Source: Dugong dugon (lineage: Eukaryota > Chordata > Mammalia > Sirenia > Dugongidae). Taken from it: 64,000 nt of DNA. Below, piece after piece: positions 11,489 through 23,779 of this stretch; positions within the stretch are counted from its first letter, which is position 1; every line of letters starts with the position of its first letter. The translations under genes were made by a program, and so were the position numbers. The stretch covers positions 62,725,447 to 62,789,446 of the forward strand of contig CM057477.1 in assembly GCA_030035585.1 (NCBI GenBank), in the 5' to 3' direction. The notes beneath the pieces were generated by a model that saw only the letters and a list, made by a program, of their open reading frames with translations, was not told where the DNA came from and made no database searches.

Positions 11489-11646
11489 GGGGAGCCCTGG
11501 GGGCACAGTGGTTAAGAGCTCAGCTGCTAACCAAAAGGTCAGCAATTCGAATCCACCAGCCGCTCCCTGGAAACCCTATGAGGCAGTTCTACTCTGTCCT
11601 CTAGGGCTGCTATGAGTCGGAATCGACTCGATGGCAAGGGGTTTTA
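11489..11646 (+). mobile_element. AfroSINE-type SINE, near-complete
   Basis: One of the cleanest copies. Head 'GGAGCCCTGGGGGCACAGTGG' with A box, B box 'CAATTCGAATCC', then 'TCCCTGGAAACCCTATGAGG', 'CAGTTCTACTCTGTCCTC' and tail 'GAGTCGGAATCGACTCGATGG'. Confidence 0.95.
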
Positions 11647-12254
11647 GGCTTGGGTGACACGGACAGGCCTGTGCAGCCCCTCAGTAGAGCTCTACATATA
11701 ACCAGAGATGCTTGTGCTGAGGAGGAGAAGGAGCTGCTGGTGGCAGCCAGGACAACGCAGTGGAGAGGCCCAGGGCCCTTAAGGCAAGTTCACAGATCAG
11801 CAGCTCTCTTCAGGCTTGCTCTGGCCTGGGGCACCCAGCTGGCACTCTGGGACTGCGGCTTCAGGACGCTGACATTTATAAACATAATGACTGAAGTTTC
11901 TCAAGTACATCAGCATGTTTTAAGAGCTCTAATCTCCCCGCCCCCCACCCCACAAAAATTAGGCTGAACCTGAAAGAAGGCCAGCGTTGAGTAAGAATTC
12001 CATGAACGCTGAAGACAATCGCAATAGCATTTGACATTCCCAGGCAATGGAGCCAACGCCCATTAAATGCACCATCGCTGTAGGGTTGTTACATTTTCAT
12101 TTGTTATGCCTGAGAATTCTACCCTTGAAATCACAGACTCTCCAGAATGGAGGGGATGATAAAGGTTATTGAGGCCACTGTTTTTAAGCCGGGGTGGTGA
12201 CCCTGTCACAGGTCATGAAATCAGTCCAGTGGAGCATACCCAGAATTTAATTTT
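11647..12254. other. No gene seen
   Basis: Unique-looking sequence. The 105-residue frame at 11650-11967 begins inside the SINE tail flank and has no recognisable domain. Confidence 0.5.
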
Positions 12255-12265
12255 AAAAAGGAAAT

Positions 12266-12671
12266 TGTTGTTGCTGTTGTTAGTTGCCATCAAATTGGCT
12301 CGCTTATGACGACCCCGTGTACAACAGATCAAAATGCTACCCAGTTCTGCACCTTTTTCACGATTGTTGGCATGTTTGAGTCCATTGTTGCTGCCACTGT
12401 GTATTTCGAGTGCCTTCCAATCTTATCTTCCAGCGCTATATCAGACAATATTCTGTTGTGATCCATAGTCTTTTCACTGGCTAATTTTTGGGAGTAGATT
12501 ACCAGGCCTTTCTTCCTAATCTGTCTTAGTCTGGAAGCTCCACGGAAACCTGTCCACCATGAGTGACCCTGCTAGTATTTGAAATACCAGTGGCATATTT
12601 TCTAGAATCATAGCAACAAGCAAGCCACCACAGTATGACAAACTGACAGGTGGGTGGTAGGAAAAAAAAAA
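12266..12671 (-). mobile_element. Non-autonomous RTE-tailed retroelement with target duplication
   Basis: Same family as 3211-3584. The plus strand reads the (CAA)n-type tail complement first, then a body with 'GTCCACCATGAGTGACCCTG' and 'TTTGAAATACCAGTGGCA'. It is flanked by the 11-bp repeat AAAAAGGAAAT at 12255-12265 and 12672-12682. Confidence 0.8.
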
Positions 12672-12829
12672 AAAAAGGAAATAGAACAGAATTAAACAGA
12701 AAATATCACAGCGCTTCACACATAGGAAAGGTAAGCATGGCTTCATAAAACTTCTGCTTCCGTTATATATAAATATGTATGTGTATTCTGCACTGCAGAA
12801 TGAAAGCTGTCTCTTACTATGAATTCTGG

Positions 12830-13240
12830 TTTTGAAAGCACACTGCTAGTGGGATTGTAAATGATACAACCACTGTGGAAAACGGTATGGCGCTTCCTCA
12901 GAAAGCTAGAAATAGAAATATACTACCCTACCCATTGCCATTGAGTGGATTCCAACTCATAGCAACCCTTTCAGCCAAATAATAGACTGCCCTATAAAAT
13001 AAACAATAGCACCCGTGAGGAATGTGCTCCCTTAAACAATTAACTATATGAAACCAATGGTCAACGTTTACTGAAAAGCGAAGACGAGAAGGGAAGGAGG
13101 GGCAGGGAAGCTAGATCAATGGAAACAGAACAAACAGGATGGAAATAATGAGGATGCTGACACATTGTACAAAAATTGTTCAATGGAAACCTAATTTACT
13201 ATGTAAACTTTCACCTAAAATATTTTTTTAAAAAGTTTGA
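12830..13240 (+). repeat. L1 3' end remnant with embedded SINE piece
   Basis: 12845-12925 matches the end of L1 ORF2 ('CAACCACTGTGGAAAACGG'). 12991-13240 matches the 3' UTR end seen at 26171-26444. Between them, 12937-12990 is a short antisense SINE tail ('CCATTGAGTGGATTCCAAC'). Confidence 0.75.
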
Positions 13241-13385
13241 AAGCTACCCCACCAGTCCATTTTCCATATAGGGCTCAACACTTCTATATCCAGCCTATGC
13301 TTAATCATTCCTTAATCCCTGGATTTATTAAGTTCCCATGGTGTGGAAGGCGCTGTGCTTGACACTGGGTGAACAAAGATGAACA

Positions 13386-13910
13386 GGGCACTGTGTTAGC
13401 CAGGGTCCTGGTGGGAACCAGGTGGCACACACAAATTGGGTAATACAAGGAGAGTTTAATAAAGGCACTATTTATAAAGGTGTGGGCTGGATATAGGGAA
13501 ACCTAAAGAGATGGGGCAGACCCCTGGGGCTGTTAACAGCAGAGCAAAGTTGAGGGGCAAGAGAAGGAAGCTATTTCCAGAACTCGAGAGAGCTCTGTGT
13601 CAGAGAGCTGGCTGCTAGGAGCCGTAGCCTTCAGTCCTGGGAGGCAACTAGCCCTCAGGAACCCTGCAGGGAAGGGCCAGAGGGATATGGCAGCCTTGCC
13701 CTCCTCTCTCCCACTGATCTCCTGCCCATCTGCCTCACGGGCCAAACCCAACCAGAAGCCAGAGGCGCAGAGTCCGGGGGTGCAGTCCATATGGGTGGGC
13801 AGGGGAAGAAGGGTGGAGAGTGAATATGGAGGGGCAAGCCGAAGAGGACCAGTTCAAACAACACCCCAGCTCTCCGGGAACTTCTATCCAGTGGATGGGA
13901 AGGCACATAG
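13386..13910. repeat. Old dispersed repeat, probably LTR-derived (unclassified)
   Basis: The phrases 'AAATTGGGTAATACAAGG', 'TTTAATAAAGGCACTATTTA' and the following GC-rich 'CAACCAGAAGCCAGAGG' block look like an ancient mammalian interspersed repeat, but I cannot assign the family. Open frames on both strands (13533-14019) lie in this GC-rich part and are not convincing genes. Confidence 0.4.
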
Positions 13911-14131
13911 TCAAAAAAACAGCAATGTAGCTCATCCTGAAAGAGTGATGAGCATGAGGATTTCTGGAAGGGCTAATGAAGAAGGGCTGGACTCTGCAGG
14001 GAAGGCCAGGGAAGGTTAGGGAAGGCTTGCAAGAGAGAAGACAGAAGTGCTCTGTTCCCTGGTATCCTTTCCTTTGAGGAACACGTCCCTGCTTACCTCA
14101 CACCGTATGATCCTGGTAGAATCTCAGTCAT

Positions 14132-14609
14132 CACCTTAGGCTGGGTTCTCTAGAGAAGCAAAACCAGTAAACGGTATAAGTATATGTATAGAGAGATTTA
14201 TATCAAGGAAACAGTTCATGCGATTGTAGAGACTGGAAAATGGGTCAGGCTTCTCCTGATTCAACGAATCCCAAGATCAACAGGCAAGACCGCAGGTAAA
14301 CTGCTAGCTCAAGTCCCAAGAACTAGAGGTCAGACAAATGGGGCCGCTGCAGGATCCAGAACCAGCAAAGTCCACAAGACTTGCCAGAATGTCCACTTAT
14401 ATTCGATGCAGGCCACATGCCCAGGGAATCTCCCTTTCAACTGATTGGCTACTCACAGCTGATCCCATCATGGGGGTGATCACATTATATCAGATCTCCA
14501 CATGGAAGTGATCACAGCATCATACAACTGCCAAACTACATCACAACTGCCAAACACTGAGAATCATGGCCCAGCCAAGTTGACACACAATCTTAACCAT
14601 CTCAGTCAT
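14132..14609 (-). repeat. MLT2-like ERVL LTR
   Basis: On the minus strand it starts 'GATGGTTAAGATTGTGTGTC', then 'CTTGGCTGGGCCATGATT', and ends near 14140 with 'CTCTAGAGAACCCAGCC'. These are the terminal signatures of MLT2-type ERVL LTRs. The window-end element at 63622 starts the same way on the plus strand. An 11-bp repeat ATCTCAGTCAT occurs at 14121-14131 and 14599-14609. No internal viral genes are attached, so it is a solo LTR. Confidence 0.75.
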
Positions 14610-15990
14610 GGTGCCCTGCCTTTCTTGGCTGCAGGACAGCCCATCAGAGGCTTTCCCAGTTTCCTGGCCACGGTGATTGTTTCAGAGGAGTCCAAACCAA
14701 AGCCCAGCCACTCAGTCTTCCCTGGGATCTTCAACTAGTGATGAAAACTGTCTCTTGCCTCTCTGAATTCAGGGTGCTAGTGAAGCTAGAACTATGGCTA
14801 CTGTCTGTCCTTACCACACACATAAATGTAAATAGTCAACGTGGGAAAAACTGGGGTGGGGTGAGAAATCATCTCACTGGAAAATGGTTTATATTCAGAG
14901 TTACCTTATATTCAAGCATAGACTATATGCATGTCAATGCTTTCTCTTTTTGTTTAAGTGAGTTTGTGTTGAGCTTCTCTCCTAGCGGAGTCTTGAAAGA
15001 GGAGTAGGAGCCCACCTAGTCTCAGAGAAAGTCGCAAGGGCAAAAGCATGGGACGAGAAAGTGCATGGCACATATTGAGGGACCTGCTGAACGTGGTGCC
15101 TGGCCAGAGGCTGGAGTGTTTGTACAGGAGGAAATGGGACGAGACTGTAACATTGGGCTTGGGACAAATCGTGAAAGGCCTTAGGATGAGTATTCATTAA
15201 GGATTCTAAGCAGGGAAGTAACGCAAACAGATGTGAATTCTAGAAAGCTCACTGGGAGCTGTGTGGAGGGTGGGTGGTGAGCGGTCCTGGAGGAAGGGGG
15301 CTGCTACAGAGCTGGGCTGTGGAGCGAGGAGAGACACACGGGAACAGAATTCCTCTAGGGACACTGGGGAACGGAAATCAGTGCCTGGATCCAAGAAGGG
15401 CTGAAGGAGGTGGAAGTGTCTAGAATTAGCCTTGAAATTCTGAATTGAGTGCAAGGGTGAACGGTGACATGAATGGAATCTTGCTTCGATTGTTTCCTGC
15501 ATCTCAGAGGCTTAAGGATCTTCTTCCTGCTCACACTTCCCTGGATGCATTGAGTTTCCCCTCCTTTTTAACATGTGGGGCCCAGAATAGAACTCAGCCC
15601 TCCAGATGTGGTTTGACTAGTGGAAGACAGGACCATCACACACTTTTATTGATGCAGCCCATGGGGCAGAGGATTCTCTTGAAAGTCATTTCACAGCATT
15701 GACTCACGTAGATTACTGTATAAAACCCCTAAGTTTTGCTTCATGTAGGCTCTGGATCATTTTTTAATGGGCTAGTGAATATCTTTACAAATGAATATTT
15801 CTTTTTACTACTCAACATGCTGGCCTATACCACTAAGCTCAGCATGTCTTTGCTACATCTCAAAGCTATACACCTCTAATCCTTTGAATCCAATCTAGTT
15901 CAGCAAGCAAACATGATTTGAAGGTTCTGGAATGGAATGTATAAAAATGATATGCTCTCACTGTTTTCAAGTAGCTTAAAATCTAGTGTG
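14610..15990. other. No gene seen
   Basis: About 1.4 kb of unique-looking sequence. Short open frames on both strands show no domains, codon constraint that I can judge, or splice structure. Confidence 0.5.
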
Positions 15991-16271
15991 AAATATATCT
16001 ATCTATATAGATAGATTAAAAAAAAAAAAAAAAACAAACCCGTTGCCGTCGAGTCAATTTCATAAGACAGAGTAGAAATGCCCCATAGAGTTTTCCAAGG
16101 AGCGCCTGGTGGATTTGAACTGCCAAACTTTTGGTTAGCAGCTGTGGCACTTAGCCACTACACCACCAGCATTTCCATATAGATAGATACAGATATATAC
16201 GTAGATATATATATCTGTATCAATCTATAGATAGATATATAATATAGATATAGAGAGATGGAGATATAGAG
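15991..16271. repeat. (ATAG/ATCT)n microsatellite split by a SINE
   Basis: Repeats of ATAGAT/ATCTAT at about 15993-16018 and again at 16178-16271. They flank the antisense SINE at 16035-16169 and an A-rich run at 16018-16034. Confidence 0.85.
16035..16169 (-). mobile_element. AfroSINE-type SINE
   Basis: The plus strand reads 'CAAACCCGTTGCCGTCGAGTC', then 'AGAGTAGAAATGCCCCATAGAG', then the head complement 'CACTTAGCCACTACACCACCAG'. A small internal deletion removes part of the 'ACTCATAGCGACC' block. Confidence 0.9.
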
Positions 16272-16688
16272 AGTTGTCGACTTCAGCTCGTGGAGACTTT
16301 GTGTACAACAGAACAAAACCTTGCTCGGTCTTGTGTCATCTTCACGATCACCAGCATGTTGAGTCCATCTTTGCAGCTGCTGTGCCAAACCATCTCACCA
16401 AGGTCTCCCTTGTTCTCGTTGGCCTTCTACTTCGCCAAGCTTGATGTCCTCCTCCAGCGATTGATCCCTCCTGATAACATGTCCAAAGCAAGTCAGAGAC
16501 TGTTCTATTGTGATCCATATGTTTTTCAATGGCTTATTTTTGGATGTAAATTGCCAGGCCTTTCTTCCTAGTCTGTCTTAATTTAGAAGCTTCACTGAAA
16601 ACTGTCCACCATGAGTAACCCTGCTGGTATTTGAAATACTGGTGGCATAGCATCCAGCATCATAGCAACATGCAAACCACTACAGTAC
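16272..16688 (-). mobile_element. Non-autonomous RTE-tailed retroelement
   Basis: Same family as 12266-12671, with a longer RTE-derived middle that includes 'TCCCTCCTGATAACATGTCC' (16467), a phrase also in the RTE at 42304-44274. The body end 'GTCCACCATGAGTAACCC' is at about 16605. Confidence 0.8.
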
Positions 16689-17204
16689 AAAGGTGAGGGA
16701 TGACATATGCATATATGATTTTTGGAGCAATCTCTAGTTGTGAAATGTCACTGTGGAGTGTTTATTATGATTTTTAAGGCTCGGGAAATATTTACCATGA
16801 GGTTCACCACAATATCTTCACAGCTCAGCTACTCTAAGTGTCTTCTGGTTATCTGTTAACACTGTCTACGCTGTAGATAATTCACTAGTCCCTATGGCCT
16901 TTGTCCCAGAATCTGTCCCCTGGTTTGTACCATCCCCTGCTTTTTCTTTTCTAAGGCTGATCTTTTGAGTTCTTTATATCCAAAATCTCACTAACTTTTG
17001 CAGATACTCCTTACAAGGGAAATAGAAAGCAGGCTTCCAAAATAGGAAGCAGGCTTCCTAATATGCCCTTTGCAAGCTTTATGAAAACTATCTTAACTTC
17101 ACTTCCCTACCCCACCACATCACATAACCTTTCACCTCAGTTCTAAGATTATTTTCTTCAGCAAGTCCGACCATAACCACCACATCATTGGTGGTATGTT
17201 TCTT
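16689..17204. other. No gene seen
   Basis: Unique-looking AT-moderate sequence. A short local repeat 'GAAAGCAGGCTTCC / GGAAGCAGGCTTCC' occurs at about 17025-17060. Confidence 0.5.
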
Positions 17205-17333
17205 TTGTTGTGTTGTTGTTATGGAGTCGATCTCAACTCATGGCGACCACATGCACAATGGAATGAAACTACCCAGTCCTGCGCCATCCCCATAATTGCT
17301 TGCGGATTGAACCATAGTGATCCATAGGGTTTT

Positions 17334-18532
17334 TTTTTTTTTTTTTACTTTTTCTTTTTTTTCTTTTTTTTAAATTGTACTTCCGGTGAAGGCTTACATA
17401 ACAAATAGTTTCTTATTAAACAGTAGTACACATATTGTTTTTTGACATTGGTTAACAATTCCAAGACATGTCAACCCTCTCCCTTCTTGACCTTTTTTTT
17501 TTTTGGTGAAAAACTACATAGCAAAAGATACACCATTTCAAAGATTTCTACATGCACAGTTCAGTGACATCGACTACGCTCTTCCAATTGTACTGCCAGT
17601 CTCACTTTAGATGAGGGCTTACAGAACAAATAGTTTCTCATTTAACAGTTAGTCCACAGGTTGCCCTATGATAATGGTTAACAACCTCACAACACATCAA
17701 CACTATCCTTACTCAACCTTGGGTTCCCTATCACCAGCTTCCTTGTCCCCTTCTGCCTTCTGGCCCTTGTCCCTGGACTGCTGTACCTCATTAGTCCCAT
17801 TTGGTTTTATGGGGCTGTCCACTCCCAGGCTGAACAGTGAACCTCGGAGATGACTTCACCACTGAGCTAAAAGGGTGTCTAGGGGCCATACTCTTGGGGT
17901 TTCTCTAGTCTCCTTTAGGCCAGTAAATCTGTTCTTTTTTTTTTGTGAGTTAGAATTTTGTTCTACATCCTTCTCCAGCTCTGTCCAGAACCCTCTGTTG
18001 TGATCCTGGTCAGAGCAGTCAGTGGTGGTCGCCGGGCACCATCTAGCTGTACTGGACTCGCTCCAGTGGAGGCCTTGGTAGCTGTGGTCCATTAGTCCTT
18101 CGGACTGATCTTTTCCTTCTATCCTGTTTCTCTTCATTCTCCCTTGCTCCCGAAGGGATGAGACCAGTGGAGTATCTTAGATGGCTGCTCACAGGCTTTT
18201 AAGACCCCAGACGCTACTCACCAAGGTAGAATGTAGAACACTGTCTTTATAAACTGTGTTATGCCAATTGAGCTAGATGTTCCCCGAGACCATGGTCTCA
18301 ACAGCCCTCCACCCAGCAATTCAGTCCCTCAGGGAGTTTGGATGTGTCTATGGAGCTTCCATGACCTTTCCTTGTACAAGTTGTGCTGGTTTCCCCTGTA
18401 TTGTGTACTGTCTCACCCTTCACCAAAGATACCACTTATCTATTGCCTATTTAGTATTTCCCCCCCACCCTTCCCATGCCTGGTAACCAACAAAGATTGT
18501 TACATTTTGTGTGTGAACTTTTTCATGGGTTT
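17334..18532 (-). repeat. L1 3' UTR and poly(A) end
   Basis: About 1.2 kb between the end of ORF2 and the poly(A). It includes the block shared with 1-530 and 44580-45150. T/A-rich sequences at 17334-17540 represent the tail and a second tail-like region. Confidence 0.75.
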
Positions 18533-21500
18533 TTACAATAGAGGTCTCATACAATATTTGTCCTTTTGTGATTGACTTATTTCACTCAGCATAATGTCCT
18601 CCAGTTTCATCCATGTTATGAGATGCTTCACAGATTCATTGTTGTTCTTTTTCGTTGCATAGTACTCCATTGTGTGTATGTACCATAGTTTGTTTAGCCA
18701 TTCATCTGTTGATGGGCATCTAGGTTGTTTCCATTGTTTTGCTATTGTGAACAATGCTGCCATGAACATAGGTGTGCATATGTCTATTTGAGTGACGACT
18801 CTTATTTCTCTAGGATATATTCCTAGGAGTGGGATTGCTGGATCGAATGGTATGTCTATTTCTAGCTTTCTGAGGAATTGTCATATCATTTTCCAAAATG
18901 GTTGTATCATTTTGCATTCTCACCAGCAGTGCATAAGAGTTCCGATCTCCCCGCAGCCCCTCCAACATTTGTTATTTCCAGTGTTTTTGATTTGTGCCAG
19001 TAATGCTGGGGTGAGACGGTATCTCATTGTGTTTTTAATTTGCATTTCTCTAATGGCTAGTGATAGTGAGCATTTCCTCATGTGTCTGTTGGCCATTTGA
19101 ATGTCTTCTTTGGTGAAGGGTCTGTTCATTTCCTTTGCCCATTTTTTAATAGGATTATTTGTCTTTTTGTTGTAGAGGTGTTCGATTTTCTTGTAGATTA
19201 TGGACATTAGACCTTTGTCTGACTTGTGCTGTCCAAAATTTTTTTCCCAGTCTGGAGGTTCTCTTTTTACTCTTTTGGTGAAGTCTTTTGAAGAGCATAG
19301 GTGTTTGATTTTTATCAAGTTATCAAGCTTTTCTATTGAGGTTTGTGCATTGATGGTTATGGTCTGTACTCTGTTAATGCCATGTATTAAGGCCTGTTGT
19401 GTTTGTCCTATTTTTTCTTCTATGAACATTATAGTTTTAGGCTTTATTTTCAGGTCTTTGATCCATTTTGAAGTAGTTTTTGTATACGGCGTGAGGTATG
19501 GGTCCTGTCTCATTTTTTTTTTGGAGATGGATATCCAGTTTTGCCAGCACCATTTGTTAAAAAGACTGTCTTTTCCCCATTTGATGGACTTTGGGCCCTT
19601 GTCGAAGATTAGGTGACCATAGGTGGATGGATTTACATCTGGGTTCTCAATTCTGTTCCATTGGTCAATGTGTCTGTCGTTGTACCAGTACCAGGCTGTT
19701 TTGACTACTGTAGCTGTATAGTAGGTTCTAAAGTCAGGTAGTGTGAGTCCTCCAACTTTATTCTTCTTCTTCAGTAGTGCTTTACTTATTCGGGGCTTCT
19801 TCCCTTTCCATATAAAGTTAATGATTGGTTTTTCCATCTCTTTGAAGAACGTTGTTGGTATTTGGATCAGGATTGTGCTGTATTTGTAAATTGCTTTGGG
19901 TAGAATTGTCATTTTCACAATGTTGAGTCTACCTATCCATGAGCATGGTATGTTTTTCCATTTATGTAGATCCCTTTGGGTTTCATGCAGTAGTGTTTTT
20001 CAGTTTTCTTTGTATAGGTCTTTTACATTCCTGGTCATATTTATTCCTAAGTATTTTGTCTTTTTAGGAGCTACTGAAAATGGTATTGTTTTCCTGATTT
20101 CCTTATCATCATTCTCTTTATTGTGTACAGGAATCCAACTGATTTTTGTATGTTTATCTTGTGTCCTGCTACTCTGCTGAATCTTTCTATTAGTTCCCCT
20201 AGATTTCTCATGGAGTGTTTAGGGTTTTCTATGTATAGTATCATATCATCTGCAAACAGGGACAGTTTAACTTCTTCATTACCAATTTGGATGCCCTTTA
20301 TTTCTTTTTCTTGCCTTAGTGCTCTAGCTAGAACTTCCAGCACAATGTTAAATAGGAGTGGTGATAAAGGGCACCCTTGTCTTGTTCCTGTTTTCAAGGG
20401 GAATGTTTTCAGCCTCTCTCCATTAAGAATGATGTTGGCTGTTGGTTTTGCATAGATGCCCTTTATTATGTTGAGAAATTTCCCTTCTATACCTATTTTA
20501 TTGAGAGCTTTTATCAGGAATGGGTGTTGGACTTTGTCAAATGCCTTTTCTGCATCAATTGAGATGATCATGTGATTCTTTTCTTTCCTTTTATTTATGT
20601 GGTGAATTACATTGATTGATATTCTAATGTTGAACCATCCTTGCGTACCTGGTATGAATCCTATTTGGTCGTGGTGTGTTATTTTTTTGATATGATGCTG
20701 AATTCTATTGACTAGAATCTTGTTAAGAATTTTTGCATCTGTATTCATGAGAGATATTGGTCTGTAATTTTCTCTTTTTTGTGACGTCTTTGCCTGGTTT
20801 TGGTATCAGCGTTATGCTGGCTTCATGGAATGAATTTGGAAGTGTTGCTTCCTTTTCTATGCTCTGAAATAGCTTGAGTAGAACTGGTACAAGCTCTTCT
20901 GTAAATGTTTTGTAGAATTCTCCAGTGAAGCCATCTGAGCCAGGGCTTTTTTTTTTGTTGGGAGTTTTTTTTTTTTTATTACCTTTTCAATCTCTTCTCT
21001 TGTTATGGGTCATTCCGATTTTCAATATCACTTTGTTGTAGTTTGGGTAGGTAGTGTGCTTCTAGAAATTTATCCATTTTATCTAGGTTTTCAAATTTGT
21101 TGGAGTATAGTTTTTCATAATATTCTGTTATAGTCCTTTTTATTTCAGTTGAGTCTGTTGTAATGCCCCCCATTTCATTTCTTATTTGGGTTATTTGCAT
21201 CCTCTCCTGTTTTTCTTTTGTCAGTCTGGCCAGTGGTTTGTTGATTTTGTTGATTCTTTCAAAGAACCAACTTTCAGTTTTGTTGATTCTTTCTATTGTT
21301 TTTCTGTTCTCTATTTCATTTATTTCTGCTCTGATCTTTACTATTTCCTTTCTTCTGGTGGTTGTGGGCTTTTTTTGCTGTTCTCTTTCTATTTGTTTGA
21401 GTTCTGTAGTGAATGTTTTGATTTTGTCCCTTTTTTTTTTTGATATGTGCATCTATTGCTATAAATTGTCCTCTGAGGACTGCCTTTGCTGTGTTCCAAA

Positions 21501-22290
21501 GGTTTTGGTATGATGTGTTTTCATTCTCATTTGATTCTAGGAAGTTTTTGATTCCATCTCTTATTTCTTCTATTATCCAGTGATGTGTAAACAGAGTGTT
21601 ATTCAGTTTCCATTTAATTTATTTTTTTTTTCCTTGCTTTTCTGTTGTTAATTTCTACCTTGATGTCAGTGTGGTCAGAGAAGATACTTTTAATTATCTC
21701 AGCATTTTGGGTCTTGTTGATGATTTTTCTGTGGCCTAAGAGGTGGTCTATTCTGGAGAATGTTCCATGTGCACTGGAAAAGAATGTGTACTTTGCAGCT
21801 GTTGGATGGAGTGTTCTATATATGTCTATGAGGTCAAGTTAGCTGACTGTGCCCTTTAGGTCTTGTGTATCTTTGCTGAGTTTCTTCTTAGTTGTTCTGT
21901 CCTTTACTGAGAGTGGTGTGTTGAAGTCTCCTACTATTATTGTGGAGCTGTCAATTTCTCTTTTCAGTGTTGTTAGAGTTTGTTTTATGTATTTTGGAGC
22001 CCTGTCATTGGGTGTGTAGATGTTTATTATGGTTCTGTCTTCATGATGGATCGTCCCCTTAATCATTATATAGTGTCCTTCTTTGTCTTTTATGGTGGAT
22101 TTTGTTTTAAAGTCTATTTTATCTGAGATTACTATTGCCACTCCTGCTCTTTTTTGGTAGTTGTTAGCTTGATACATTTTTTTCCAACCTTTGACTTTTA
22201 ATAAATTCACATCTTTGTTTCTAAGGTGTGTCTCTTGTAGACAGCATATTGATGGATCCTGTTTTCTTATCCATTCTGTCATTCTTCATC
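18533..22290 (-). pseudogene. L1 ORF2 (endonuclease-reverse transcriptase) remnant
   Basis: ORF2 survives as separate frames. 22282-21839 is the endonuclease ('CLQETHL', 'VGDFNTPLS'). 21452-21003 is the linker. 20748-20071 is the reverse transcriptase, with '[14 protein letters not shown]' and catalytic 'FADDM'. 19918-18920 is the thumb/C-terminal region, and 18769-18533 the C-terminus ('MEYYATKKN'). Stops and frameshifts between them inactivate it. The reading frames on the opposite strand here are shadows. Confidence 0.92.
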
Positions 22291-22770
22291 TCTTTCTGGG
22301 TGCATTGAGTCCATTTACATTCAGTGTAATTATTGATAGATGTGAGTTTGTTGCTGTTAGTTTGTAGTTTTTTTTTGTTTGTTTGTGGTGCTGACGTTTT
22401 CTTTGTTCTTCTTACTCTCCTGTGCTGAGTTACTTTTTCTGTGGATTTTTTTTTTTTTCATTTCTTTTGTTTTTGCTGAAACTCTGTTTGTCCTCTTTAT
22501 TTTTATGTTTGTTAACTTTCTTGGTGGTTACCATGAATTTTACCCTTATTTTTCTAAGTCTGAAGCAGTCTACCATTACTTGGTATTGCCTTGCCTTCCT
22601 CTCCATTAGAAGGTTGTATACCTATGCCATTTATTCCCTCTTTTATTGTTTTGATGTTCTTGTCATATACTGATTAACTGCTCTGATTCCCTGTTGTATT
22701 TTTTTTGGTTTTGGATAGTCCTCGAGAGTTCATTTCCTAGATTGGTATCTGGCTGGTACGATCCTGTGTG

Positions 22771-23768
22771 CTAGATTCTGCCTGTGAGCTGAAGTTGTTT
22801 GTTCTCAGATCGAAGAACTCCCTTTAATAATTCTTGTAAGTTTGGTTTGGCTTTTACATATTCCCTTAATTTCTGTTTATCTGGAAATGACCTAATTTCA
22901 CCATTATATTTGAACAAGAGTTTTGCAGAATATATTATTCTTGGCTGGCAATTTTTTTCTTTCAAGATTTTATATATGTCATACCATTGCCTTCTTGCCT
23001 GCATGGTTTCTGCTGAATAATCTGAGCTTAGTCTTACTGTTTCTCCTCTATATGTGACTTCTTGTTTTTCATGAGCTGCTCTCAGGATTCTTTGTTTGTC
23101 TTTGGTTTTGGCGAGTGTGATTATGATATGCCTTGGTAATTTTCTTTCGGGGTCTATCCTATATGGGGTTCATTGAACTTCTTGGATGGCCAGCTTTTCA
23201 TCTTTCATGATATTGGGGAAGTTTTCTGTCAGCAGTTCTTCAATGATCCTCTCTGTGTTTTATGTTTTCTCCCCCCTGTTCTGGAACTCCAATCACTTGC
23301 AAATTTTTGCTTTTGATTGTATCCCATATGACTCTCAAGGTCTCTTCATTTTTATTTGCTCTTTTTTCTGAGTTTTCCTCAAACAGTGTTGTATCCAAGT
23401 GTTTGTCTTCAATTCCACTGATCCTGTCTTCCACAATTTCAAATCTGCTTCTCAGCCCTTCTGTGACACCGTCCATTTCTGAAATCTTGTTGTTTATCTT
23501 TTGGATCTAATTGTTGTCTTTGTATAATTTCTAGTTGTGAAATTATTTTGGCACTTTGTTCCTGCATTATTTTCCTGAATTCTTCCAATTTTTTCCCTGT
23601 ATTTTCCATGGATTTGTCTATTTTTAACTCATTTTTATTTGCTTTTTGCTTCAGCTCTTGGAGAATTCTGAGTATTAGAGATTTGAATTCCCTATCAGGT
23701 AGTTCTAGTGCCTTTTCTTCCACTGGAAAGTCTTCTGGTGTTTTATTTTGGATGCCTACTGGAACCAT
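22771..23768 (-). pseudogene. L1 ORF1 (RNA-binding protein) remnant
   Basis: Three frames in succession (23768-23439, 23476-23240, 23004-22771) give a Lys/Glu/Gln-rich coiled-coil N-terminal part, a middle with the 'NLQVIGVPE' phrase typical of L1 ORF1p, and the C-terminal domain with 'PRIIYSAKLLF' and 'FPDKQKLREY'. Frame changes separate the three parts, so no full protein is encoded. Confidence 0.85.
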
Positions 23769-23779
23769 CTAGTCCTGTT

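Noticed and set aside
18920-19918. 332-residue frame as a protein-coding gene
   Set aside because: It is the C-terminal part of L1 ORF2 in a dead element; flanking frames are shifted.
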